A DNA stretch of 64,000 nucleotides from Leucocoprinus leucothites (lineage: Eukaryota; Basidiomycota; Agaricomycetes; Agaricales; Agaricaceae): positions 186,001-250,000 of the forward strand of contig JAACJO010000023.1 of NCBI GenBank assembly GCA_013368445.1. The letters run 5' to 3'. The notes beneath the pieces are model-generated. The model had not been told where the DNA came from. It did not search any database and saw only the letters and a program-made list of their open reading frames with translations. Positions 24,661-36,010 of this stretch are shown in pieces (the stretch's first letter is position 1; each line of letters opens with the position of its first letter). The translations under genes and the position numbers were made by a program.

Positions 24661-26567
24661 ATGCCAACCGACCTAGATGCAGAGTTTCTGTTTCCAACCC
24701 CTTCACCCCCGCCATCCTCACTATCGCCATATCACTGGCCGGGTGTCAGCTCAGAGTCAACTCGAGCCTTGAAGGAAATGCTGAAGGACAACCATGAACG
24801 GTGGCACATTTTCTTCAATGACAAAGGTTTCCACAAGTATGTTTGCTCACAAATCTGAATTCTATCGAGCTAACTGGTCCTCGACAGTCATTCTGCTCAT
24901 CGCGCCCTTGCTATCTGGAGCCTGGGAGTCGATCCCGCTGTTATAACGGCCGCATATAAGCTGGACTGTGAAGAGCAAAGGCCTGCGTTCAGGTCACCCG
25001 AACCAATCACTCATGCTAACTTCGAGAAGCACTTGGGCGATGCAAAGTGCACTTATTTCTATTTCCAAATCGCTTTTAACTCAACAAGGCTTTATCCAGG
25101 TTTTACGATGCATATGTCAACTTCTTCACGGCATATGTCCGTCAACACGGGATCGACAATACCCTTGAGACGTTCATATTCTCCAAGAAATACAATACTG
25201 TGGGCACGGAAATGCTCAACCGGTTTCTTTCTGGCCTGCTTCACCCATTAATTCACACTGGATATGGTGCCGAGTTTAATCTTCCTGGAATGCTCGTCGA
25301 GGGTGAGCCGAAAATCCTGGAACTAGATGATTTTGTGATTTTGAAAGCTCACAAAGTCACGGGTGCTAGGCATTGCGCAGACCTGTGTCCATCTCCCCGA
25401 TGTTTCTAAACTTCTCCCTCAGTCTTTCTTCGATGTTAGCTATGAATTAACGGATGCAAATCCGGCTGGTACTCAGGGGCTTATAGCAAGCGCTGCTCGA
25501 AAAATTGGACAAGTTTCTGGGCATTTGGAAACAGGCACATCGGGAAAAGCTGACAACGTTCATGCTCTTACAATTCTCGCCAGAGTTGCGGCTGATTCCA
25601 GGCTTTCCCTTCCTGATGACTTGGATGAACTGACAATTTTACAAAATACCCTTGCCAAACACGCCGACACCATACGCGATTACGCTATGCAATGGTCCAT
25701 CGACCTGAAACGACCTGGCGAGATTAACAGAAAAGTGGAAGAGATTTCCTGGATGAACACCGTCATATATGCAGTTTCTGGTTGGACCTGGGCCAAGGAC
25801 TCTGGTCATGGACACGAGGGAGACTTCAACGCCGATTTCTTCTTGTTGAGTGTGTTTGCTACTCTGCTCCCGCCCTAGCCTAATCCCTCGTTAGCATGCA
25901 CCTTGTTACCTCAGCGGCTTTCATTCCGTCCCTCGTAGCTCGTCTCGGCCATTCTCCTGTCTCTCAAGTTCTCCTCCTTCGCTCTTACCTCGCCGTTACT
26001 TTATCCTGGTACACTGCCCGAGCTCGGCCCAAGCTCGACCTTCGCGGATTCTTCACATCGTCGACGTCGACTGCTTATCCCCTACCAATCAACTCCTTGC
26101 CCGTTCCCGATCGACGTGCTCTACCGGGGCAGGATAAGGTGCAGACCCGAATCCCAGACCCCTGGCTACCCATCGTGCAAACCACAACAGTTCATCCCGA
26201 TCAGCACCTTCCCAAAGCCATTCGAGCCCTCGCCTCATGGGCTAGCAAATTCGGAACCACTCCTCCTGGGACATTTTTGGGTCCACAGGACCATGTTGTA
26301 GGTGGGGCAGATGCTGTCCAGGGCAACTATACCAAGAAGCCCACCCCCGCAAGTAAAGGTGCGATCAAGACTGAGCTCCCAGGCGCCGAGTATCTAGATG
26401 GCACGTTATTTATTCGTGCCGCTGGGCTCACTATCGCAAGGATGGGAAGAGTTGGGCAGGGTGAAGCGGCTGCTGACTTCTGGGATGTCGGCGGTTTCTT
26501 TGAGGATCCCAAGCTGGCCGAGGAAGCCCAAAAGAGAAATAGGGATAGAGCTATGAGTGAGCTTTGA
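24661..26567 (+). CDS. AflY/questin oxidase-like protein, copy 2
   Basis: Second member of the questin oxidase-like family. Start ATG 24661 (MPTDLDAEFLFPTPSPPPSS). The exon order matches copy 1. A split Asn codon gives FHNHSAHRALAIWSLGV, followed by EPITHANFEKHLGDAKYYDAY. Then come [27 protein letters not shown] and a NADFF-x-MHLVTSAAFIPSL junction across the intron at about 25853-25893. HPDQHLPK and a long C-terminal extension end at 26567. The copy is about 60 residues longer than copy 1, mostly in an insertion before GAEYLDGTLFIRAAGL and in a charged tail (KLAEEAQKRNRDRAMSEL). All the shared histidines are kept, so both copies look functional. Reaction and substrate are unknown. Confidence 0.87.
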
Positions 26568-27585
26568 ACCTTTGAATCTATCTCACTCAGTGTAGTCTCC
26601 TCGTCATGGTTTGGAGAACGTGAAACTCGAGTAAATGTAATCTGTAATACAAGTTGAATATTGATGTGTCCCCCCTTTCGGGGCAGACTTCCTATACCAG
26701 ACGCCCGAGCGGGGAATAGTCGTCCGATGGTGCATTAAGCATCGACTGTTTGAACATTCCCTAAGACGGTAAACTAGAGCGGAACTTGTGCTCTTCTTGG
26801 CTTGTCGACTCGGTTCATCCACTTGCACATTGACGTCCCCGATAACCACGATCATTTCAAGTCTCCTCATTAATTGTAGTAACATTTATGACTCAAATAT
26901 GTTCTAATTTCCCGGGTATCGTAATTGCCGGTACAGTAGGCACCTTTGAGGATCAGGCTGGCTTATACGGTCATGCTTAACCCGACCGGAGCTTCTCTGC
27001 TATGGAAGTTGTACGTGAAGCATTCCGGTGGACTTATTTAACAGTGTGGCTGGGCTAAATTGAGCGTGTTGAAAGTAATGCATCTCATTCACTGATCGAA
27101 ATCGTGGCGTAAGAACAGGTCAAACTTCGGGCAGTTCACATCTCCCTGGATGATTGAACCACTGTACGTTGTCGTTCATGTTACGTCTCTGATCAGCGAC
27201 CCTTGGACAAGTCCGACGTGGTTTACTGCACTCTGTCGGAATTTATAGAGAAAATACGCAGTTGAGGTGTGTGGCGGTGGGGAACCCAAGAAATGCAGAG
27301 CATCGAACATTTCAGAGCGAGGAACAGGATTGTGTACCCAAAATATGGTCGCACTGGACAGTAAAGTTATACTTAACTACTGTCCATGATCCGCTCACTG
27401 CGTCAGTCGGACCGGAGAGCCGAATCTCCCACACCAGTTTCCTGATCAATTGTTGCAAGTTATTTCTCACCTGAACAAGATCGTTCTCTGGGCAACACCA
27501 CAGCGCGCAAAGGGGGTTCGTATCCACTTCCACCCTATTAGACCTTTCCATTGGCAATTTAGTGATATATCATCTCCGTTCTTTC
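26568..27585. other. Intergenic, no gene recognised
   Basis: About 1 kb between AflY-like gene 2 and the aldolase gene. Short frames at 26604-26885 (-), 27262-27474 (+) and 27312-27557 (-) have no motifs. The right part is the presumed aldolase promoter. Confidence 0.45.
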
Positions 27586-28837
27586 ATGGCTACACGTTTT
27601 TCAAACAATCGCACACTGAAGATTCTTTATGAGGCACAGAGAGGCAGTTACGGGATCTTATCTCAGGTCTGGTTGGTGTTGTGATCAGCCTCTGGTCTCA
27701 ATTCATTTCTTAACTGAGGCTCCGGTCTTCACAGCTACGATACCCAGTCTGCTATTGCCCTTGTACGGGCGGCTGAACGTTCTCGGAGCCCGGCTATCCT
27801 TATGCTCTTTCCGGTCACACTCATGTATGGCAAAGGGCCGTTTCTTCAATTCTGCTTAAACTTGTGAGGATGGACCCAAAACTCTGACTTCCTCGTCGGG
27901 GCAGATGACACCATATTTATAAGGGCTCATCAAGCCAGTGTCCCGATTGCAGTTCATCTGGACCATGCAACAGACGTGGAACACCTTGAACTTGCTCTCG
28001 GTCTTGCAGAGCAGGGGATCGCATTCGATAGCATCATGGTAGATGCCAGTCACGCTGAGGTATGGTGTTTAATATTTTCGAGAGTTTCGTGTCTTCAAAA
28101 GAGATGGAATTCTTTGAAACTGATTATGTTCATTCTCCAGACAGATGAAGAAAACATCGCCCTTGCTCGTCCTTACGTAGAACGAGCTGAGAAGTGCGGT
28201 ATTCCCGTCGAGGTCGAGCTGGGAAGGCTTGAAGGGGGCGAGGCAGGGTTACGAATGATGTCTGATGCTATACTCACCAACCCACAGAAGGCGGAGACAT
28301 TCGTTAGAGAGCAAGTCCTCAATCCGCTCGTCAGGAAGTTTGCTAATAAGGACCATACTTATAGAACGGGAGCGATGATTCTCGCACCCAGCATCGGGAA
28401 TTTACACGGTTCATACATAAACCCACCGAACTTCCGCCTCGATATGTGAGCCTCCACCATTTATATACGTTACCTTAGTGTTTAACTTTGACTTTGGCGA
28501 CAGAGTAAGACAGCTCCGTGAAACTCTGGGAGACAACATACCGATATGTCTACACGGGACTGACGAGCTCCCTGACGAAATATTTCAAAACTGTATCAAG
28601 AATGGGGTGAGCAAGGTGTGTAAACTCTTCGGGAAGCTTTACACGCCACATACCCCCATTCTCAATAATTTTGTCCAGATCAATGTCAATAGCTGGGCGC
28701 GAGATCCCTACATGAAGACCTTATCCGAGGGATTTCAGACCAAGTCAATGCCAGAGGCAATTGATGAGGCAACAGAGGTGTTTGCGGGAGTATGTGAACG
28801 ATTTTTCCGCCTGTTTGGGTCCGCAGGAAAAGCATAG
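27586..28837 (+). CDS. Class II (zinc) ketose-bisphosphate aldolase family protein
   Basis: Metal-dependent aldolase of the fructose/tagatose-bisphosphate class II family. Start ATG 27586 (MATRFSNNRTLKILYEAQRG). Deduced splicing joins SYGILSQ to a TYDTQSAIALVRAAERS-type segment. A split Leu codon then joins PFLQFCLNL to AHQASVPIAVHLDHATD. Visible active-site elements are HLDHA (zinc His and catalytic Asp), VEVELGRLEGGEAG, SIGNLHGSY (His) and HGTDELPDEIFQNCIKNGVSKINVNSW, the phosphate and metal-binding end. About 300 residues, the usual length. Fungal proteins of this branch are often separate from glycolytic Fba1 and act in sugar-acid or unknown pathways. The neighbour 313 bases downstream is a DenD-like dehydrogenase on the same strand, which supports a catabolic role. 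Substrate unproven. Confidence 0.85.
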
Positions 28838-29150
28838 GTATTATTCGTCGAAACCAAGACAATTGGTAGAACTTGTTGGAGGTCTTCTTGTGCAATACAG
28901 AGACAATTTTTCAGAGTGTTCAAACTCCCACCTGAAAAACTAGTTCATAATTGTAATTTTCTGTCACGTGGAAGCGCTGACTAAGGAGTTGGCATATGGT
29001 CAAGTGGTGGCTTTATTTGGAGCTTCTCTCTCACCTCATGACAACTCAAATCACACAGACTGGCAGTTGCTGTCAACTTGCTTTATCAATAATGCCAACC
29101 GGCTTTTTGGTCACCTCACATCAGATCCCACTCTCAAAATTCAAATATCC
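28838..29150. other. Intergenic between aldolase and DenD-like gene
   Basis: A 313-base spacer between two same-strand genes. It holds the aldolase 3' end and the promoter of the downstream gene. No motif stands out. Confidence 0.4.
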
Positions 29151-30406
29151 ATGTCTTCAAGAAACGTGGTGCTTGTCACTGGGGCTAGTGGCTTTCTCGC
29201 ACGTCGCGTTCGTTCACTAGGTCCCAAATTTCCAGCTGAGATCCGGTTCTGAAATGCGATTACTGTTAGGTAGCGGACGCCTTGCTGAAAGATTCTTTGA
29301 CGCCCAATCTTCATTTGATCCTCGCGGATCTCAATCAGCCTCGCTACAATGCGCCAAATGCAATCAGTCTCCAAGCCGACTTGACTGATAACTCACAGAT
29401 AGACTCGTTGTTCGCGTCACCTTATGGTGTTCCAGATACAGTCTACTGCATGCACGGAATCATGTCCAGACAATCTGAAGATGACTTTGACCTTGGACTC
29501 AAAGTGAGAGGCCTCCAGTGGTACTTTAAAAACCTATCTTATCGACTGACTCGATCACAACCAGGTCAACATTGATTCTGTCCGAAACATCGCTGAAGCT
29601 GCGCGAAGACACGGGAGCCTGGCAGGGAAAATGATTAAATTCATTTTTACTTCAGGTTTAGCCGTGTATGGCGGACCTTTGGTACGTCTCGGCTTAAAAT
29701 CCTCTATGGCTTGAAGCATCTGGCTCACGCCCGTCGTACATAGCCTCCTGTGGTCGAAACGACCACTTTGGCCACACCGCAAAGTGCTTATGGGACGAGC
29801 AAGCTCATCAGTGAATTGCTAATCAATGAATATACCCGCCGAGGTTTTATCGATGGTCGAATACTTCGATTGCCAACAGTGATAGTTCGGCCTGGGCCTC
29901 CGGCCGCGGCAACGTCGGCGTTTCTATCAGGTAGTGATTTTTGAAATACCTTCTTTAATCTGAAATGTCCTAACCGTCTCCTCTCAGCCATCATCCGCGA
30001 ACCGCTTCAAGGCAAAGCTGCGCAATGTCCGATTGGAAACTCACTTGACTCGCCAGAGACGGGGCTCAAGACCTGGGTTGCATCATCGAAAACTATAATT
30101 CAGAACCTCATCATCGCCAAACACCTTCCTGCCTCAAGTTTCGATGCCCACACCCGTGTTGTGTGTCTTCCTGGGTTTACTACTACAATCCGGGAGATGT
30201 TAGAGGCATTGCGGCAGGTTGGTGGGAACGAGGCACTCGAGAGAGTCCACTTTAGGGACGACGAAACAGATCGAAGAATCGTCTCGTCCTGGCCGGAGAA
30301 GGCTGATAACTCGTACGCATTGAGATTGGGTTTTCTGCAGGATGAAGGGGGGATGGTACCTGTCGTTCAGCAATTCGAGGATGAGATGGCAGGGGGGCTG
30401 ATCTAG
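29151..30406 (+). CDS. NAD-dependent epimerase/dehydratase, DenD-like, copy 1
   Basis: Extended SDR resembling D-erythronate dehydrogenase (DenD), which in bacteria oxidises the four-carbon acid D-erythronate. Start ATG 29151 (MSSRNVVLVTGASGFLARR). Splicing at an unusual GTTCGT donor joins GFLARR to VADALLKDSLTPN. Other joints are LGLK/VNIDSVRNIAEAARRHG, VYGGPL/PPVVETTT and FLS/AIIREPLQG. Motifs are TGASGFL for NAD binding, FTSGLAVYGG with the Ser, and YGTSK with the catalytic Tyr and Lys. RPGPPAAATSAFLS and CPIGNSLDSPETGL follow, and the C-terminal DETDRRIVSSWPEKAD is family-typical. About 330 residues. A paralogue at 54946-56198 has the same exon joints. Confidence 0.85.
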
Positions 30407-33400
30407 AAGTGGAGAAAATCATTACGCAGCTATTTGTGGCAGTTTCGAGTGCCTGTTGTTTTGGCAATGGTTCCCCTCGCTCTCGCTTCTTGGTAGCAAT
30501 TCACTCGGATGTTCAAACCTCATCCTTGGTCGCTCAACGATTACGAAGTCACGATGTACTCTTGGTACTTAGACTTTTGTCTGTCTATTTTCAAATTTGG
30601 TTATGGACAAATGCCTTGACAACCGGCGCCTGAGCTTTATATGACTATGCACTCAATGAGGTCAAGTACAAACAACTTCTCGAACAGTGCTCACTATTAT
30701 GCCCTAGTCCTGTATTAGAACCTCAAGACGCTCCCTACTGCCAATCAAAAAACATTTCCGCTATCCACGATTGGTTTAATCTCCCAGGTCGCTGAGAATG
30801 GCAGCACTTTCTGTCCACAGGTTGGGAGGCAGTAAATTCAGCATCGCTAATTGGTGTGATCAGTTCCCTTGTACTGAGAATAGGTCGACCCTAGTGATGT
30901 AGTAATGGTGTCTGCTAATTTCAAGGACACCAGCCACAAGTTTTTCTTTCTCAGTGAACTGCCGTGAGCTGATCACCGGCTTCTCTACCAAGTACTTCGA
31001 TCCTGAATTGGGCACTGTCAGTATAACCAAAAGCTATCATTGGTTACAAGTCCATTGGCAAATTAAACCCCTTTTGCTCAAAAGCAGCAGCATTGAGTCT
31101 GAATGCTTCGGCACTACTGGTAATGGCTAGTCAGTCGACTCCGACATCATTGGCTACTGGCGACTGTTTTCGCGTCATCTCAAAACCTGATCGCGTATGG
31201 TCTTGTCGTCCAGCCTCTGGATCAACTTACAACCCGAAACCACTACTGGCAATTACGAGTGGCCGCCGGTAAATAACCCAATCTTCTTTCTTATGAGCTG
31301 TCTACTCTCTGAACCCGACTAGTCCTAGTCTGGCCTCCTTTGTATTTGAAGGGTGAAACGTCACTGAGCTCTTCGCAAAAAGGGAAAGGTGCTTGTACAA
31401 GTTCGATATCAAGCTGCAAGACCAAACAACTGTCACTCTCAGAGCCGAATAAGGCTGTCATCTATGTCCTCAAGTCCTAGCTTCTACAAAACACTCCACC
31501 GCCGACTCTCGCAGCCCCGCGTCTCGGGGAAGATCAAATTCGAGTCGCCACCGCCACAGACGTAGAGCTATCGTTGCGCTCGAATTGCAAGTGGACGGGT
31601 GAGGTCCTCAAGTTGCTTCCCAGAGGGCCCAGAATATTTCAAGAATCAGGCCTGAGATTTCCGCGGAGAGGACAACACGAGTACTTTCGGAGTTGGAGAA
31701 GAAGTTCGGAGCCGACTTGATATAGATGCACGAGTCCGGCAACGCTGCGTAGACCATGAGGGAACGAAACAAAAACTGAAGTTCCGTGAGATGCTTCCAC
31801 CGAAAGTTTTGAAAGTCAGCTCTTCTATGAAAGCATGATTTGCAACACCAGTCGTATCGAGTGTCGACTAAAAAGGCATTTCATGTCATCATCAATCGCT
31901 GATATGTCAAAAAACATAGGACACATTGCAGGAAGAACTCTCAAACTTGTCAACAATAGAACCATAGCTTCTGTTTGGTGCCAATGCGAGTCGGCCAGGT
32001 TCGCGGGTAGTCTGACGATAGCGATGGTCCACGGGCATAAGATTTCTGGCGGTGGGAAACTGATCGTCCTGCAGGTAAAGAACAGCTTCTGAGGTGACCC
32101 CAAGCTAGCTTTGACATTGCATTGAGGTGATGACGCCTTGAAACTTTCACCTGCAATCCTAACCACACCCTTTTGCAAATTTCTCCAATCCAAAAATAAC
32201 GCCATGTCATTCTATAGTTTCAAAACCATAAGAGATACAACAGGATATTGAAGAAACGGCGCCCGACCAGACCTGGAGTTACTCAAATTGCCCGAGAGCC
32301 AAGGATGAATGTAAGAGCACTCATATGTATGTAGTTCGGAGAATAACAGTCATAATGAGTTCATAGTACCTAGATGCTCCAAGCCGTCAGAGAAGCACAC
32401 TCATTATTGAGCGTGGGCCTCGATTCCTTGTCTATCGTAGCTTCTGTTCGTCTCTCGGACTGTCAATGATGCGACTATACCATGAATATCCTCTTTAGCA
32501 CCGAACCAGGGGAACGTCACTAGCGCCGCCAATAACAGATGATCAGGAGTCTAGTTGAGTTAGCGTCTGAACCGGATCGGTTGCAAACCCGCCGGCGGTA
32601 GTAACCCCGCCATGTCCCCACTACGTTCCCGTCTATCGCTAAAGGTGTCTATGCGCACAATCACTGACCGTGCATAACCATGCGGTTGCATCAACGACTG
32701 TAACAAACCTGCCATCCCGACAATCAAAATAGGACCCTACTAGGGAACCCTTAGGCGACATCTTCCTGTGGCAATTGGATTTTAGAAGTTGGGGATATTT
32801 GATGGATTGATCGCACTCTACTAATTCCTTGGGCCTAGTCTTGTTTCGCATTGAGTAATCACCCCTTCCTAAATTCAAAAGTCAACTAAATAAATGTTCA
32901 CGGTTATGTATGTATATATCTTTGCTCTTGGACTGAGAGCAAACAGTTCGAAAGCAGATCTAGGGAAACCCTTTGAACGTCCAAATGCCGCAGGGTCGAC
33001 GGCAACATGCCGTATCAGGTTCCGAGCCCTGCCCGACCCGCGGGACCTTGTTTCTTGACCTAAGGTTTCCACATCTCAACCGATTCACGATGCCGTCGAA
33101 GACCTATTCTGAGGACCGTGAGAGCCCTGCAGGCGACTTAAAGGTCACCGAAGGCGCTTGACACAAGCTGGGCACACATTCCGCGCTTCTCTTCCAACCT
33201 TCAACCGTACCACTTGCGTGGGTATGTTGCCCCGAGGCAGGCCTCATGGCAGATACCATCGTAACAACCCTGCAAGTATACAACATGAAACAAGCGAAAA
33301 CATGAACTGGATCATCTCAACTTATGGACCATACAATAGCGTAGTATATGACTATCATGAAGCCAAGCACCAATGTCACCTCATCTAGTGGTCTATAAGA

Positions 33401-36010
33401 ATCGTCACTTAGTCGCAGGCCGATACAAACGGTGGGGGGAAAACTTCAAGGCGGGGCCCGCCTGGGGACCCGAAGTGCCAAAGACTATAGTTGACGACTA
33501 GGAATTGACTATGATCATTCAATCTAGCCAAATGTACTTCTTGCTCCTTTGAGGTTCATGGGGTATGCCTCCCAAAGATGCCTATTGGTGAGGCCTAACG
33601 AGAATGTAGAGAACCCCGCGATCTATGCCTCGACTGAACTTGAAAGCCTTCCGTATGTTTGACGGGGTATTCTCAGAGCTCCATCTAGCTCCAGAACTCG
33701 TTCTAGTTCTCTACCTGTTTACCATAGCAATAGACCATGTGAGGAGCTGATAAGTGGGGTTCTCGTCCCGAACTCCAGATTCAACACCAATCAACAAGAG
33801 ATTCTTGGTCTGAAATTTGCCTAAATCTCAGCCACCAACGAAGCACGTCGAAGTCAAGGTTGCTACATCTTTAGACAGCCGAGGATGGAAGCCTCTAAAG
33901 AGCGGCCAGAATGTTGATGTCCGGTAGGAGGACCCATCACTCTTCTCAGAATATAAAGCCGCCGTTGTCTATCCTCGCTAAAAAGGTTCTTCTGGAGTGG
34001 TTCCCCATTGATAACATGTCGCTGAGAACCCCAAATTACCAGATCGGATTTGATAAAGGGACACACGAGCGCTTGTATGTCCGACCCTGGTCGGTGTATA
34101 CTCTTTCAATGGGTCAATAATTGCCTGTGGAGGGGGTTCATCCTAATAGTTAGTATGTCGCTTCAATGGGGCTACAATTTTGGTGAAGATGAACCTACAA
34201 TGGTGTTCATACCTGGCAATTTGTGGTGAAGAGACAATGGTCAATTCACTCATTTGCAAGGGATAAGTTTAGATTTGATCTATGACCTACTGCACAATTT
34301 TACGCTAAACCATTTTCGGATGTTTACTTCTGCGAACCTTGGATCAAGTTTAGTATCCGTAACATTGGGTGCCTTGCATGCTAAGATCATATGTTCATCT
34401 TTCCACGCCCAACTCATGTTTTTCCCCTTCTTGATGTAAATTTCACGCGACATGCTATTGATTGAGATGGAAAGTAAACCATCTTTTGCTATGGGTGAGT
34501 GACATGGTTATGCCAGAGGTTGAGTCCCTTTGACAATCCGCCAATCAAAGTAAATAGCCCAACTTTAATTATGAATGCTAGAGCAGTGTCGACTATCCCT
34601 TACTAAGAAAAGTATATATATCTTTGACAGCGCCAGGTCCACGTTGTGATGAGATTTCATAATTGCTCTCATTATGCATAGTGGGAAGGCAAACGGAATT
34701 GGTGAGATGGATACTTGGGGAGCGATCTTCCTCCTTAGCATTCATTGAAAGAAGACGAAGAGGGCCATTTCCGGCTGCCGTATATTGCTTTGGGTCCTAA
34801 ACAAACATATACCAAGCTGGAAGCCTTACCATAGGGGAATGTAACACGGCCTTGTAACAGAATCGTGCATCAATTACATAGTCTTGTTCTCCCAATGGCT
34901 CTCACTTTGGAGAATGTCAAATATAGTTTTGAGCTCGAGGCAAGCCAAACATACTCGTGTTGGCTCGAGATGACATGGGTGGCGCCAGATTGCTGCCAGA
35001 GAAAGCAAGTCAAGTGTGCATGAGAGAAAAAGTTGGTGGCATAGATTGTCAGACCTTCAAGAGTGGTAAATTGGGGAAATTGTCACCCTCGGAGATGGAG
35101 AAGAACTCCAAGGGCGAATTTGTGATTGGGGTCACTGTTACATTCCATGGATAAGGCGGGAAAGGCGGGTGGTCTGGGAAATGGCCCAATGTTCTATGCT
35201 ACATTCATGCAATCTCGGTCACGTCGAGGGGGGTAGTGAGCCGGCTGGAAGGTTTTGGAGGGACAAGGCGGAGTCACATGGGTGGTGCCGTACAAAGAAT
35301 GTTCGCGTAATCTGTGATCGGCGGTCCCTCAGTGCTTCAAAAAAAAATATGGTTGCAGGTCGATGAGATCTTTGGTACGTAGGTGAAGCTGTGAGATCTT
35401 CCCTTACCACTGGAGGAAGATAGAACGTGGACACACATCTATGGCCGTAGTGTGTTGGAGGTGGGAGATCGCGTTATCTCTCCTGGATTGAACCGATTGG
35501 TCATTTGATCATAATAACAGACCGGAAGGTCTCAGCTTCGATTAAAGCCTGATTTGTCATGACACATTGCCCAAGAGGTCAACGAGGCGGAAAAGGAATG
35601 CGAAGGCTGCGTCAGAGATACTCAAATGGATGCACATTTGCCATGTTTAGGTTCAGGTGGTATTGTGGAGGTAGCTCTTGGCTGAGAGTTTGATCCTCGC
35701 GCAAAAGCCCCCAGCGTAAGTGGAACTCTGACTGCTAGATATTGTCTAGGGACTGTCGGGCACAGGTGCTCTTAAGCGGAGGCAATGAGGTTCGCAGGGT
35801 CGACGGGTCGGATGGAAAGCTGGGGCGGGAGAAGGATGAGACCATCGGGGGCTGGGACGGGAAAGGACAAGAGCGAGCGACTGAATTGTCAGGGTTCCTG
35901 TGAGCCGGTTGGTGAACCAAACCGGTTCGTTGGCTGTGCAGGCAGATCTTGGTGCGGACCGAGGGTGGCCGTAAATAAATCCAAATAGCGGCAAACATTG
36001 GACGGGGAGT
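30407..36010. other. Gene-poor 5.6-kb region
   Basis: No intact gene is recognised. Around 30940-31720 a plus-strand reading can be followed with interruptions: FSTKYFDPELGTVSITK near 30980, later ISAERTTRVLSELEKKFGADL near 31650, with stops between. This may be a decayed gene. Frames at 31825-32205 (-), 33911-34120 (+), 34957-35154 (+) and 35735-36043 (-) carry no motif. No LTRs, TIRs or long tandem repeats were found by eye. The far right may hold the 5' exon and promoter of the Sfp1-like gene. Confidence 0.5.

Noticed and set aside
15682..26567. Aflatoxin- or anthraquinone-type biosynthetic cluster
   Set aside because: No polyketide synthase, P450 or methyltransferase is present near the AflY-like genes; the family is broad and often not clustered in basidiomycetes.
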